Source: an uncultured Faecalibacterium sp.
Lineage (GTDB): Bacteria; Bacillota; Clostridia; Oscillospirales; Ruminococcaceae
Assembly: GCA_934539245.1 (NCBI GenBank)
Contig: CAKTCK010000002.1
Span: forward strand, 1 to 64,000
Direction of reading: 5' to 3'
DNA: 64,000 nt
Shown here: in pieces, positions 23,668-32,884 of the stretch
How the letters are laid out: every line of letters begins with the position of its first letter
Position numbering within the stretch: the first letter of the stretch is position 1
Made by a program: the position numbers and the translations under genes
Notes under the pieces: generated by a model
Database searches by the model: none
What the model was told of the DNA's origin: nothing
What the model saw: the letters and a program-made list of their open reading frames with translations, nothing else

Positions 23668-25004
23668 GGACCCTTTGCAAAATCGCCATTCCGGTCACCT
23701 TACAGGGGATGCTGCAAGCCTCCTTTTCCATCGTGGATCAGATCATGATCGGGCAGCTGGGCGAGGCTGGTATTGCTGCTGTGGGGCTGTGCGGCAATTT
23801 TACCCTTATTTTCTCCGTGATGTCGGGCGCTGTCAGCACAGTTGCCGGTATTCTGATCGCACAGTTTCTGGGCGCAGAGGAGCACACCGAGGCGTGGCGC
23901 AGTCTGGATGTGAGCCTTGTCTGCGGGGGTGTGCTGGCAGTACTGTTTCTGCTGGCGGCAGGCGGCTTCCCGGCGCAGGTCTTAGGGCTTTATACGGAGG
24001 ATGGCGCCATCCTCCGCGTGGGGGTGGGGTACTTCCGCATCGTGGCGTTCTCTTATCTGCCCATGGCGGTCAGCACCGTTCTGTCCGCATGGCTGCGCTG
24101 CAAGGAACACGCCGCTGTCCCCTTTTGGGCAAGCCTTGGCGCGGTAGCGGCGAACACCGGGCTGAACTATCTGCTCATCTTCGGAAAGCTGGGTGCTCCC
24201 GCTATGGGCGTTACCGGTGCCGCCATCGCCACGCTGGTTTCCCAGCTTTTGAACCTGCTTTTGATCTTGATCGGCTTTGCAATCTGCCTTCAAAAAGAAG
24301 CGGAACGCCCGTTCTGGTCACTGCGGTTTGAGACCCTCACCCTGCGGGCGTACGGAGGCATGATCCTGCCCATTCTTATCAGCGAATTTCTGTGGAGCTT
24401 GGGGCAGAACGTGGAATCTGCGGTGTATGGGCATCTGGGCACCGCAAGCCTTGCCGCCTACACCCTTACCAGCCCGCTTCAAGGGCTGATTATCGGGGCC
24501 TTGAGCGGCCTGTCCGCAGCCGCCGGGGTGATGGTAGGCAAGCAACTGGGCAAAAAAGACTATGCTGCCGCCTACGTAGAATCCAAAAAGCTCATGGCGG
24601 CAGGGCTGATAGGATCAGTGGCGGTATCGGCGCTGGTAGTCTTGCTGGCGGGGCCTTATACCGGCTGGTATCGCGTAGCACCCGGCGTAAAAAGGCTGGG
24701 CAGCCTGCTGCTGGTGGTGTTTGCCCTGTATGCGCCCATCAAGGTGGAAAACATGATCCTTGGCGGCGGCATCCTGCGCAGCGGCGGCAATACCGGGATC
24801 ATTCTGGTCATCGACTGTCTGGGAACATGGTGCGTCGGCATTCCCTTGTGTCTGCTGGCTGCCCACGGGCTGCGGTGGGGCATCGTAGGCGTATACGCCC
24901 TGCTCAACGCAGAGGAAGCGTTCCGGCTGGTTTTGTCCCTTGTGATGTTCCGAAGGCGCAGCTGGATGGTCAGTTTGTCCGATCCAAAGCAAGGCGTATC
25001 CTGA
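23652..25004 (+). CDS. MATE-family multidrug/Na+ antiporter
   Basis: 450 aa, 12 membrane helices in two repeated halves. N-terminal IPVTLQGMLQASFSIVDQIM and the later LWSLGQNVESAVYGHLGT are the paired first-helix motifs of MATE exporters, which extrude organic cations in exchange for Na+ or H+. AAGGAGG lies 5 bases before the ATG. It directly follows the LacI remnant, so its former regulation may have been lost. It is one of three MATE genes in this window. Substrate unknown. Confidence 0.9.
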   Translation: MSDFMRTLCKIAIPVTLQGMLQASFSIVDQIMIGQLGEAGIAAVGLCGNFTLIFSVMSGAVSTVAGILIAQFLGAEEHTEAWRSLDVSLVCGGVLAVLFLLAAGGFPAQVLGLYTEDGAILRVGVGYFRIVAFSYLPMAVSTVLSAWLRCKEHAAVPFWASLGAVAANTGLNYLLIFGKLGAPAMGVTGAAIATLVSQLLNLLLILIGFAICLQKEAERPFWSLRFETLTLRAYGGMILPILISEFLWSLGQNVESAVYGHLGTASLAAYTLTSPLQGLIIGALSGLSAAAGVMVGKQLGKKDYAAAYVESKKLMAAGLIGSVAVSALVVLLAGPYTGWYRVAPGVKRLGSLLLVVFALYAPIKVENMILGGGILRSGGNTGIILVIDCLGTWCVGIPLCLLAAHGLRWGIVGVYALLNAEEAFRLVLSLVMFRRRSWMVSLSDPKQGVS

Positions 25005-25011
25005 AAAACGC

Positions 25012-25057
25012 AAAAGCCCCTTGTCCGCACCATCAAGGTGTCGGGCAGGGGGCTTTT
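25012..25057. terminator. Terminator between the MATE gene and the convergent LacI gene
   Basis: AAAAGCCCCTTGTCCG pairs imperfectly with CGGGCAGGGGGCTTTT; T-runs on both strands. Confidence 0.85.
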
Positions 25058-25104
25058 ATGTGGTTCACCGCTTCTCTGAAAAAGAGAAAGCGGCCTGTTA
25101 TTTA

Positions 25105-26130
25105 TCAGACCTCCGGCGGCGGGCAGCAGCTCTCCCGTGGGATGAGCTTGTGCGGCACGATGATCTTTGTTGCCAGAAGGTTCGGGTTTTCGATGTGGTT
25201 GATGGTTTGGCTGGCGGCCTCCATACCCAGCTGATAGGGGTTGACGTCCACGGTGGTCAGCTGCGGGCTGGTGATGCGGGAGAACAGGGAGTTGTTGAAG
25301 GACACGATGGACAGGTCCTTTGGGACACGCAGCCCCAGCTTGCCGCAGAACTGTTCCAGCACCACGGCAAGGATGTCATCGCTGACCAGCATGGCGGTGG
25401 GGTGGTCCGGCGCGGTGAGCAGGGCTTTCAGCGCGCCCTCATAGGCGTCGTTCAGGGTGTTGACCTCCACACAGTCCTCTTCCCGCGGGGTGATGCCGTG
25501 CTTGAGCAGGGACATCTGGTAGCCCCGCTTGCGCTCTGCGGAAAACAGCATGGCGTTGCTGACCCCGAAATACGCAATACGGCGGTGGCCCATCTCATAA
25601 AGGTAATCGGCAGCTTCCTCTCCGGCAAGGGCGTTGTCGTTATCGATGTAGATGGTCTGGTTCGCGGACTGTGCCGCCTTGCCCACAATGACATGGAGCA
25701 GCCCCTCGCTGCGCAGATATGCGGCCACCGGGCAGTCCTTTTTGGAGTAGAGCAGGATAAACCCATCCGCCTGTGCGTTGGCCACCATGCTCTGGATGGC
25801 GTCCAGCACCTCGGCATCGTCCTGCCCGGTGATGACCGTGTTCACATACCGCCGCTGGTTGCAGAACTGCCCGATGCCGCGGATGATCTCCAGATGAAAG
25901 GCGTTTTCGTAGACATCCCGCTGGGAGGAGGGCAGAATGATGCCGATGGTCTTGGAAAAAGCCTCCACCGGTTCGGCCTCAAAATTCGGCTCATAGCCCA
26001 GCTGCGCCATGATGCGGCGCACCCGCTCCTTGGTCTCCCGGCTGATGGAAGGGCTGTCCTTGCAGGTGCGGGACACCGTGGAGGGCGAGACCCCCGCTGC
26101 CGCTGCCACGTCCTTGATGGTAACTGCCAT
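25105..26130 (-). CDS. LacI-family repressor, probable regulator of the maltose PTS operon
   Basis: 341 aa. N-terminal helix-turn-helix TIKDVAAAAGVSPSTVSR and hinge, then a periplasmic-binding-protein-like sensor (IGIILPSSQRDVYENAFHLEIIRGI; GFILLYSKKD; GHRRIAYFG; AMLVSDDILA; SIVSFNN). It resembles MalR-type regulators. It is divergent from the PTS/MalQ operon across 283 bases rich in TGCAA/TTACGCAA words, which are likely operators. The effector is inferred to be a maltose-related sugar or sugar phosphate. RBS GGGAGGA. Confidence 0.9.
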   Translation of the reverse strand: MAVTIKDVAAAAGVSPSTVSRTCKDSPSISRETKERVRRIMAQLGYEPNFEAEPVEAFSKTIGIILPSSQRDVYENAFHLEIIRGIGQFCNQRRYVNTVITGQDDAEVLDAIQSMVANAQADGFILLYSKKDCPVAAYLRSEGLLHVIVGKAAQSANQTIYIDNDNALAGEEAADYLYEMGHRRIAYFGVSNAMLFSAERKRGYQMSLLKHGITPREEDCVEVNTLNDAYEGALKALLTAPDHPTAMLVSDDILAVVLEQFCGKLGLRVPKDLSIVSFNNSLFSRITSPQLTTVDVNPYQLGMEAASQTINHIENPNLLATKIIVPHKLIPRESCCPPPEV

Positions 26131-26189
26131 TGTCTGTTCCTCCCTGATATAGTGGTTCTATTGTAAAGCCGTTTGTACGCAATGTCAAT

Positions 26190-26398
26190 GTTTGCGCACG
26201 GAATTGCGTAAACCATGCAACGCTGCGCCTGCGTACCTTCGACAATTTCCACAAATAATCCTTCGTGCGATTGTAGAAAACGTAGAAAGATTGTTTTTTA
26301 CGCAAAAAACTCTTGTAAAAATTGCGGAGTTGGATTATCCTTGTTGCGTAAAGTAGTGCAAACACAATGCAACGCTTGCACAAAACGATGCAAAAGGA
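26190..26398. promoter_or_regulatory. Operator-rich divergent region between LacI regulator and PTS operon
   Basis: Inverted repeat GTTTGCGCA-CGGAAT-TGCGTAAAC at 26190-26213. TTACGCAA or its reverse recurs at about 26205, 26298 and 26344. TGCAACGCTTGCA lies at 26368-26380, and TTGCACAAAACGATGCAA just before the PTS ribosome site. These GC-centred palindromes fit LacI-family operators placed to block both promoters. The exact site and promoter boxes are not resolved by eye. Confidence 0.55.
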
Positions 26399-26413
26399 AT
26401 AAGGAGGAACATC

Positions 26414-28096
26414 ATGGCAACAACAAAAGCGGCTCCGGGTAAAAAGGGGCTCATCAACTTCGACTTCTTACAGAAGCTGGGCAAGGTGCTGATGACGGTC
26501 ATCGCCGTCATGCCCGCTGCCGGTCTGATGATCAGTCTGGGCAAGCTGGTGCAGATGGGCGGCAGCGACATTGCGGCGATCATGACCGTCGGAACCACCA
26601 TGGAGAACATCGGCTGGGCGGTCATCAATAACCTGCACATCCTGTTCGCTGTCGCCATCGGCGGCAGCTGGGCAAAGGAGCGTGCGGGCGGCGCCTTTGC
26701 CGCCGTGCTGGCGTTCGCCCTCATCAACGTCATTACCGGCAACATCTTCGGCGTGACCAGCGCTATGCTGGCAGACCCCGATGCCGTGACCCACACCCTG
26801 TTCGGGCAGGAGATCGCCGTCAACGGCTACTTCACCTCCGTGCTGGGCGCCCCGGCGCTGAACATGGGCGTGTTCGTGGGCATCATTGCCGGTTTTGTGG
26901 GCGGCGTAGCCTACAATAAGTACTACAACTTCCGCAAGCTGCCGGATGCACTGGCTTTCTTCAACGGCAAGCGCTTCGTGCCCATGGTGGTCATTGCCTA
27001 CTCGGTGGTCATTTCCATCGTGCTGTCGCTGTTCTGGCCTGTGGTGCAGACCGGCATCAACAACTTCGGTATCTGGATTGCCAACTCTTCCGAGACCTCT
27101 CCCGTGCTGGCTCCGTTCATCTATGGCACGCTGGAACGTCTGCTGCTGCCCTTCGGTCTGCACCACATGCTGACCATCCCCATGAACTACACCTCTTTCG
27201 GCGGCACCTACACCATCGCTACCGGCGTCAACGCAGGCAGTCAGGTGTTTGGTCAGGATCCGCTGTGGCTGGCATGGGCAAACGACCTCATCAACTTCAA
27301 AAAGGCCGGCGATATGGCCGCTTACAACAACCTGCTGGCTACCGTCACCCCTGCCCGCTTCAAGGTGGGTCAGATGATCGGTGCTACCGGTCTGCTGCTG
27401 GGCATTGCACTGGCCATGTTCCGCCGCGTGGATGCCGACAAGCGCGCAAACTATAAGTCCATGTTCATCTCCACCGCACTGGCTGTGTTCCTGACCGGCG
27501 TTACCGAGCCGCTGGAATTCATGTTCATGTTCTGCGCTATGCCGCTGTACATCGTGTACGCACTGCTGCAGGGCTGCGCTTTCGCCATGGCGGGCATCAT
27601 CCATCTGCGCCTGCACTCCTTCGGCAATCTGGAATTCATCACCCGCATTCCCATGTCCCTGCAGGCGGGTCTGGGCGGCGATATCATCAACTTTGTGATC
27701 TGTGTCGTGGCATTCTTCGTCATTGGCTATGTTGTGGCCTACTTCATGATCGGCAAGCTTCAGCTGGCAACGCCGGGTCGTCTGGGCAACTACACCGATG
27801 ACAACGCAGACGATTCTGCCGCTGCCGCAAAGACCGAGAAGAAGGCCGACAAAAAGGCTGATAACGGTCAGGCCGAGCGCATCATCGCCCTGCTGGGCGG
27901 CCGGGAGAACATCGTGCTGGTGGACGCCTGCATGACCCGTCTGCGCGTTACCGTGAAGGACCCTGCCAAGGTGGCCGACCTTGCCGCATGGAAGGCCGAG
28001 GGCGCGCTGAGCCTGCTGGTGAAGGGCGACGGCATTCAGGCCGTGTACGGCCCCAAGGCAGACGTTTTGAAATCTGACATCAACGATATTCTGTAA
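26414..28096 (+). CDS. PTS glucoside/maltose-type transporter subunit IIBC
   Basis: 560 aa, IIC-IIB order. The membrane IIC part (about residues 15-460) contains the PAAGLMISLGK start, LLPFGLHHMLTIP and the GVTEPLEF substrate-loop motif. After a Lys/Ala linker the IIB domain has the phospho-cysteine Cys506 in VDACMTRLRV. It takes up and phosphorylates a glucoside at the membrane; no IIA is fused, so a shared IIA must donate phosphate. Sugar choice (maltose or alpha-glucosides) is inferred from malQ in the same operon. RBS AAGGAGG. Confidence 0.9.
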   Translation: MATTKAAPGKKGLINFDFLQKLGKVLMTVIAVMPAAGLMISLGKLVQMGGSDIAAIMTVGTTMENIGWAVINNLHILFAVAIGGSWAKERAGGAFAAVLAFALINVITGNIFGVTSAMLADPDAVTHTLFGQEIAVNGYFTSVLGAPALNMGVFVGIIAGFVGGVAYNKYYNFRKLPDALAFFNGKRFVPMVVIAYSVVISIVLSLFWPVVQTGINNFGIWIANSSETSPVLAPFIYGTLERLLLPFGLHHMLTIPMNYTSFGGTYTIATGVNAGSQVFGQDPLWLAWANDLINFKKAGDMAAYNNLLATVTPARFKVGQMIGATGLLLGIALAMFRRVDADKRANYKSMFISTALAVFLTGVTEPLEFMFMFCAMPLYIVYALLQGCAFAMAGIIHLRLHSFGNLEFITRIPMSLQAGLGGDIINFVICVVAFFVIGYVVAYFMIGKLQLATPGRLGNYTDDNADDSAAAAKTEKKADKKADNGQAERIIALLGGRENIVLVDACMTRLRVTVKDPAKVADLAAWKAEGALSLLVKGDGIQAVYGPKADVLKSDINDIL

Positions 28097-28102
28097 AAAA
28101 CT

Positions 28103-28921
28103 ATGAAACTGCTGACATTGAATACCCACAGCCTTATCATCCCGGAGCATGAGGCAAAGCGGGAGATTTTTGTAGACTTCATCGCAAAGGAGCAGCCGGA
28201 GGTGTTCGCCCTGCAGGAGGTGAACCAGACCGCCGCTGCGCCGCTGCTGGCAGAGGCTCCGGCGGGGTACTACCCCTGCCCCGGCAATACCGTGCTGCTG
28301 AAGGCGGACAACCACGCCGCAGCCGTGGCAAAAATGCTGGAAGCGCGGGGCGTGCACTACTATTGGAGCTGGCTCCCGGCAAAGGTGGGCTACGACATTT
28401 ACGATGAGGGCGCGGCGGTGTTCAGCCGTGCACCCATCACCGACGCCGAGAATCTGCTGCTGAGCCAGTCTAGCGATTACAGCAACTGGAGGACCCGCCG
28501 CACACTAGGCATCTGTGCAGGAGATGTCTGGTACTATACGGTGCATCTGGGCTGGTGGAAGGACGAGGTAGAACCCTTCGCCCCTCAGTGGGAAAAGCTT
28601 TCAAAGGCAGCGGGCGCAAAAAAGACCGCCTTTCTGCTGGGCGACTTCAACAGTGAAGCCGATGTGCGGGGCGAGGGCTACGACCTTGTCCGGCGCAGCG
28701 GCTGGCAGGATACCTATCGCTTGGCACAGCAGCGGGATGATGGCTACACGGTGGTGGAAGCCATTGACGGCTGGCGGGATGCCCCGGACGCAGCGGCAAA
28801 AAAGCGCATCGACCAAATCTGGTGCTCCAAGGCGGTGGCTGTCAAGAGCAGCCGGGTGGTGTTTGGCGGCTTGCAGGAGCCGCAGGTGTCTGACCATGCC
28901 GGCGTTATGATCGAGTTATAA
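28103..28921 (+). CDS. Endonuclease/exonuclease/phosphatase-fold hydrolase
   Basis: 272 aa. EEP-superfamily motifs in order: KLLTLNTHS, FALQEVN (metal Glu), a central GWWKDE, LGDFNSEAD (Asp/Asn) and C-terminal SDHAGVMIEL (Asp-His). No signal peptide. Placed 6 bases after the PTS gene and 10 before malQ, it could be a sugar-phosphate or nucleotide phosphodiesterase that serves maltose use, but the substrate is unknown. It has no clear own ribosome site, so translation is probably coupled to the PTS gene. Confidence 0.85.
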   Translation: MKLLTLNTHSLIIPEHEAKREIFVDFIAKEQPEVFALQEVNQTAAAPLLAEAPAGYYPCPGNTVLLKADNHAAAVAKMLEARGVHYYWSWLPAKVGYDIYDEGAAVFSRAPITDAENLLLSQSSDYSNWRTRRTLGICAGDVWYYTVHLGWWKDEVEPFAPQWEKLSKAAGAKKTAFLLGDFNSEADVRGEGYDLVRRSGWQDTYRLAQQRDDGYTVVEAIDGWRDAPDAAAKKRIDQIWCSKAVAVKSSRVVFGGLQEPQVSDHAGVMIEL

Positions 28922-28931
28922 AGGAAGGTAA

Positions 28932-30440
28932 ATGAAGATGCAGAGAAGTGCAGGCATTTTGCTGCCCATCAGCAGTCTGCCGTCCCCTTACGGCATCGGC
29001 TGCTTTTCGCAGGAAGCATACGACTTTGTGGACTGGCTCAAGGAAGCCGGGCAGACCTATTGGCAGATCTTGCCGCTGGGCGTGACCAGCTATGGCGACA
29101 GCCCCTACCAGAGCTTTTCCGCCTTTGCGGGCAACCCCTATTTCATCAGTCTGGACGCACTGGTGGAGGAAGGGGTGCTGACCGCCGCCGAGTGCAAAAA
29201 GGCAAACTTTGGCCGCAGGGCAGACGACATTGATTACAGCCGCCTGTATACCGAGCGCGGCCGTCTGCTGCGGCTGGCGTACTCCCGCAGCGACATCGGC
29301 CACAACGATGCGTTTACGGCATTCTGCGAGAAAAACAAGTGGTGGCTGGACGATTTTGCCCTGTTCATGGCGGTAAAGGACCGCTTTGAGGGCAAGCCGT
29401 GGATCGAGTGGGCAGAGGATATCCGTCTGCGCTGGCAGCCTGCCATGGACTACTACCGCCGGGAGCTGTACTTTGAGGTGGAGTACTACAAGTATCTTCA
29501 GTTCAAGTTCGACGAGCAGTGGCGCAAACTGAAAGCCTACGCCAACAGCAAGGGCATCCAGATCATCGGCGATATCCCCATCTATGTAGCGCTGGATTCT
29601 GCGGACGCATGGGCGAACCCGGGGCTCTTCCAGCTGGATAAGGACAACATTCCCACGGCGGTGGCGGGCGTTCCCCCGGATGGCTTCTCCCCCACCGGTC
29701 AGCTCTGGGGCAACCCGCTCTACCGCTGGGAAGCCCACCGTGCGACCGGCTATCAGTGGTGGATCACCCGGCTGTGGTACTGCTTCGAGCTGTACGATGT
29801 GGTGCGCATCGACCATTTCCGCGGCTTCGATGAATATTTCTCCATCCCCTACGGCAGCGAGACCGCCGTGGACGGCCACTGGGAAAAAGGCCCCGGCATC
29901 GAGCTGTTCCGCGCCGTGGAGCAGGCGCTGGGCAAGCGGGAGATCATTGCCGAGGATCTCGGCTACATGAGCGACACCGTGCGGCAGCTGGTGCGGGACA
30001 GCGGTTTCCCCGGCATGAAGGTGCTGGAATTTGCCTTTGACTCCCGCGATACCGGCAGCGCCAGCGACTACCTGCCCCACAACTACCCGGTGAACAGCGT
30101 AGCATACACCGGCACCCACGACAACGAGACGCTGGTTTCCTGGTACCAGACCATCTCTGCCGCCGAGCGCGCCATGGTGCGGGATTACCTGTACGACTAC
30201 GCCACCCCGGACGCGCAGCTTTATAAAAGCATGATCGCACTGATTTTGCGCAGCGCAGCGGCAAAGTGCATCATCCCCATGCAGGACTGGCTGGGGCTGG
30301 ATAACACTGCCCGCATCAATAAGCCCTCCACCGTGGGCGAAAACTGGCGCTGGCGGCTGAAAAAGACCCAGCTGACCAAGAAGCTCCAAAAAGAGATCTG
30401 CCAGTTGACCACCCGCTACGGACGGATGAACTGGGCATAA
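28932..30440 (+). CDS. malQ: 4-alpha-glucanotransferase (amylomaltase)
   Basis: 502 aa, GH77. Seen: N-terminal RSAGILLPISSLPSPYGIG, QILPLGVTSYGDSPYQ, IGDIPIYVALDSAD, VRIDHFRGF with the nucleophile Asp, AEDLGYMSDTV with the acid/base Glu, and TGTHDNETLVSW. It transfers glucan chains between malto-oligosaccharides, releasing glucose and building longer chains. As the last gene of the PTS operon it processes maltodextrins imported or made in the cell. RBS AAGGAAGG; the first of two close ATGs is used. A terminator follows. Confidence 0.95.
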   Translation: MKMQRSAGILLPISSLPSPYGIGCFSQEAYDFVDWLKEAGQTYWQILPLGVTSYGDSPYQSFSAFAGNPYFISLDALVEEGVLTAAECKKANFGRRADDIDYSRLYTERGRLLRLAYSRSDIGHNDAFTAFCEKNKWWLDDFALFMAVKDRFEGKPWIEWAEDIRLRWQPAMDYYRRELYFEVEYYKYLQFKFDEQWRKLKAYANSKGIQIIGDIPIYVALDSADAWANPGLFQLDKDNIPTAVAGVPPDGFSPTGQLWGNPLYRWEAHRATGYQWWITRLWYCFELYDVVRIDHFRGFDEYFSIPYGSETAVDGHWEKGPGIELFRAVEQALGKREIIAEDLGYMSDTVRQLVRDSGFPGMKVLEFAFDSRDTGSASDYLPHNYPVNSVAYTGTHDNETLVSWYQTISAAERAMVRDYLYDYATPDAQLYKSMIALILRSAAAKCIIPMQDWLGLDNTARINKPSTVGENWRWRLKKTQLTKKLQKEICQLTTRYGRMNWA

Positions 30441-30444
30441 CCGC

Positions 30445-30493
30445 AAAAAGAACCCGTGTCGGGAACTGTGTTCCCTTTACACGGGTTCTTTTT
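30445..30493 (+). terminator. Terminator of the PTS-malQ operon
   Basis: AAAGAACCCGTGT pairs with ACACGGGTTCTTT, then TT-rich sequence; also in range to end the convergent DUF896 transcript. Confidence 0.88.
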
Positions 30494-30535
30494 ATTTCAG
30501 CTTCAGCACGCGTTTCTGCCGCTCTGCAAAATGCC

Positions 30536-30760
30536 TCAGCTGCGCTCTTCGGTCAGGTCGGTGCGGCGGGTCACCTTATGGATGGTGCCGTCCGGCTCCT
30601 TGATGGATGTGCGCTCCAGCTGGCTGCGCAGGCTGGCCTTGATGTCTGCCAGATACTCCTGCCGCAGTGCCTGCTGCTCGGCTTTTTCTGCCTCGGTCAG
30701 ACCGGTGGTCTTGCTCTTTTTTGCCAGCGCATTGATGCGGGCGATCTTTTCTTCCGTCAT
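30536..30760 (-). CDS. DUF896 (YnzC-like) protein
   Basis: 74 aa. Starts EEKIARINALAKKSKTTGLT, the DUF896/YnzC hallmark of two N-terminal helices, followed by EEYLADIKASLRSQLE-like sequence (here RQEYLADIKASLRSQLERT) and a charged tail. Small cytoplasmic protein of unknown role, under SOS control in Bacillus; no LexA box is evident here. RBS CAGGAGG. Confidence 0.9.
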   Translation of the reverse strand: MTEEKIARINALAKKSKTTGLTEAEKAEQQALRQEYLADIKASLRSQLERTSIKEPDGTIHKVTRRTDLTEERS

Positions 30761-30835
30761 AGGGGGAACCTCCTGTATTTCATCGTAAAATATGCTATAA
30801 TGTAGGCAAGACCATTATAGCAAAGGATGATACCA

Positions 30836-31456
30836 ATGGCAACACAACGCAACTATGCCCAGCAGATGGACGCCGTGCTGGCGGGTCTTGGCGATACCCG
30901 CCAGCGGCTTTTGCTCCACGCCTGCTGCGGCCCCTGTTCCAGTGCCGTGCTGGAGCAGCTGTGCCGGTATTTTGAGATCACGGTGCTGTACTATAACCCC
31001 AACACATGGCCGGCGGCAGAGTACCACCGCCGGGGCGAGGAGCTGCAAAAGTTTGTAGCAGCAGCCCACCCGCTGGGGGTGACCGTAGTGGAGGACACTT
31101 ACGACCCGCAGCAGTTCTACACCGCCGTAGCCGGGCTGGAAAACGAGCCGGAGCGCGGAAGCCGCTGCACCGTCTGCTACCGGCTGCGGATGCGCCGTGC
31201 AGCGCAGTACGCCCGGGACAACGGCTTTGACTGGTTCACCACTACCCTGTCCATCAGCCCACACAAGGACGCCGCACGCATCAACGCCATTGGGCAGGAA
31301 TTGGAGACAGAGTTCGGGGTAAAGCACCTGCCCTCGGACTTCAAAAAGCACAACGGCTACCTGCGCAGCCTGCAGCTTTCGGAGCAGTACGGCCTGTACC
31401 GGCAGGACTACTGCGGCTGCGAGTTCAGCGCAAAAGCAAGAGGCATTGAAGGTTAA
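30836..31456 (+). CDS. queH: Epoxyqueuosine reductase QueH
   Basis: 206 aa. LLLHACCGPCS near the N-terminus, SRCTVCYRLRM in the middle and YCGCEFS near the end give the conserved cysteine pairs that bind the Fe-S cluster and catalyse the last step of queuosine synthesis in tRNA. The second of two in-frame ATGs (30836) is chosen because AAAGGA is 8 bases before it and touches the first. A TATAAT box sits about 30 bases upstream. No other queuosine genes are near, as expected for a salvage or dispersed pathway. Confidence 0.92.
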   Translation: MATQRNYAQQMDAVLAGLGDTRQRLLLHACCGPCSSAVLEQLCRYFEITVLYYNPNTWPAAEYHRRGEELQKFVAAAHPLGVTVVEDTYDPQQFYTAVAGLENEPERGSRCTVCYRLRMRRAAQYARDNGFDWFTTTLSISPHKDAARINAIGQELETEFGVKHLPSDFKKHNGYLRSLQLSEQYGLYRQDYCGCEFSAKARGIEG

Positions 31457-31461
31457 CGCAA

Positions 31462-31598
31462 AACGATTTAAAATGCGCTCCGCGTTCGCTTTGCGCATCA
31501 TCAGCGGAATCATTATTTATAATTTCGGGGTTCAGGAAAGTCTGCGGACTTTCCTGAACCCCATTTTTACAGAAAGGGTTATAGGGAAACGGCATTGC
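31462..31598 (+). repeat. Structured intergenic repeat, copy B
   Basis: Plus-strand orientation: GATTTAAAATGCGCTCCGCG, CGCAT-ATCAGCGGAA, ATTTCGGGG, then a perfect 16-bp hairpin (31527-31542 with 31547-31562, loop TGCG) and CATTTTTAC. The block order is as in copies A, C and D. It lies just after the queH stop and could terminate that gene. Confidence 0.8.
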
Positions 31599-31612
31599 CT
31601 CGCAGCGGCACA

Positions 31613-32752
31613 TCATTCCTCCGGCAGCTTTGCCACCAGAATGGCAAAGATCACCAGACCCACGCAGGCTACGATGTTGGACGCCATACCGGCGGCAAGA
31701 CCGGCACGCTCAGCCACGATGCCGATGATCCACGGCATCAGGATAGCGCCGCTGGAAGCCACCGGCAGCATGATGCCCATGCTGGTCACGCTGGTCATGC
31801 GGCCTGCGCTGGCCACAGCGGTGGGGTTCAGCCCGGACATGGAGATGGCAAAGGCAAACAGCAGCACAATGGCTGCGCCCTGCGTGTGCGCCATCACCAG
31901 CAGAACATAGAACACGGTGCACAGCACGCTCATGCCCACCATGGCCTTGCGGGGGTTTTTAAGGGGGAACACAAAGGCGATGAGCAGCCGTCCCACCAGC
32001 GTAGCGCCCCACATCACGGTGACGGTGTAGGCCGCCAGCGTGCCCGCAATGATGCCGCTGCCCTTGAAATAGGTCACCATCCAGCCGTTGACGCTCTGCT
32101 CGGCGGCGTTCTGGAAAAACAGCAGACCGGTCAGCAGCCAGAAGCGGGCAGAGCGCAGAAAGCTCCAGTCGATGGCTTCCTTCTCCGCGCTGCTTTTGCT
32201 CTTACCGCCGCGCAGCGGAGTAAAAACGTATACCAGCCAGAGCACAAGACCCATGGCCGCCAGCAGAAACACAGCCAGCTCGGTGCTTACCCGAGCTGCT
32301 GCCGCAATGAGGAACGGACACAGCAATGCGCCGCAGGCATAGCAGCTGTGCATCAGGTTCATGCCCCGGGTGCGGTCGGCAGAGTTGTCGCTGACCAGAA
32401 TGGTGCAGGTATTGATCACACTGCCCTTGGCGATGCCCACCACAAAAAAGGCCACAGCCAGCAGCGCCACTGCCCCGGTCAGCCCCATGATGGCATAGCC
32501 CACCGCATAGCCGATGGTCAGCAGCAGCACGCTGCGCTTCATGCCCAGTGCGCTGGGCAGCATTCCCATCAGCAGTCCTGCCAGCAGGTTGCCCACGCTC
32601 ATCAGGGAGAGCAGCGTACCGGTCATGCCGTAGGCAAAGCCGTAGCGCTCCTGCAGCAGGCTGACCACCACACCTGCGCTGATAGCGCAGATGCCGCTGA
32701 AGAAAAAGGTTGCAAAGCCCGCATTGCGCAGGCGCGTGTTCTGTTGTTCCAT
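31613..32752 (-). CDS. MFS transporter
   Basis: 379 aa with 12 predicted membrane helices, two six-helix halves split by a charged loop near residue 190 (GGKSKSSAEKEAIDW). The N-terminal half has YGFAYGMTGTLLSL and the 2-3 loop region GMLPSALGMKRSVLL, fitting the major facilitator family, FucP/OPA-like in look. Substrate unknown. A single-gene unit, downstream neighbour of repeat copy B, on the strand opposite queH. RBS AGAGGAA. Confidence 0.85.
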   Translation of the reverse strand: MEQQNTRLRNAGFATFFFSGICAISAGVVVSLLQERYGFAYGMTGTLLSLMSVGNLLAGLLMGMLPSALGMKRSVLLLTIGYAVGYAIMGLTGAVALLAVAFFVVGIAKGSVINTCTILVSDNSADRTRGMNLMHSCYACGALLCPFLIAAAARVSTELAVFLLAAMGLVLWLVYVFTPLRGGKSKSSAEKEAIDWSFLRSARFWLLTGLLFFQNAAEQSVNGWMVTYFKGSGIIAGTLAAYTVTVMWGATLVGRLLIAFVFPLKNPRKAMVGMSVLCTVFYVLLVMAHTQGAAIVLLFAFAISMSGLNPTAVASAGRMTSVTSMGIMLPVASSGAILMPWIIGIVAERAGLAAGMASNIVACVGLVIFAILVAKLPEE

Positions 32753-32840
32753 GGTATTCCTCTCTTTGCGGAAGTATCCTTTTTCTATTTAACCATATTT
32801 TCACGGCTTTGCAACCGGATTTTCTTACAAAAAGTTGCAA

Positions 32841-32874
32841 AAAGCCCGCCGGGCATTTCTGCACGGCGGGCTTT
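32841..32874 (-). terminator. Terminator of the rnf operon
   Basis: AAAGCCCGCCG pairs with CGGCGGGCTTT and is followed on the minus strand by TTTTTGC, ten bases past the rnfB stop. Confidence 0.9.
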
Positions 32875-32884
32875 GGTTTACAGT

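Noticed and set aside
26468..28357. 629-codon minus-strand frame opposite the PTS gene
   Set aside because: Composition is His/Gln/Gly/Asp-rich shadow sequence; the PTS reading on the other strand is certain.
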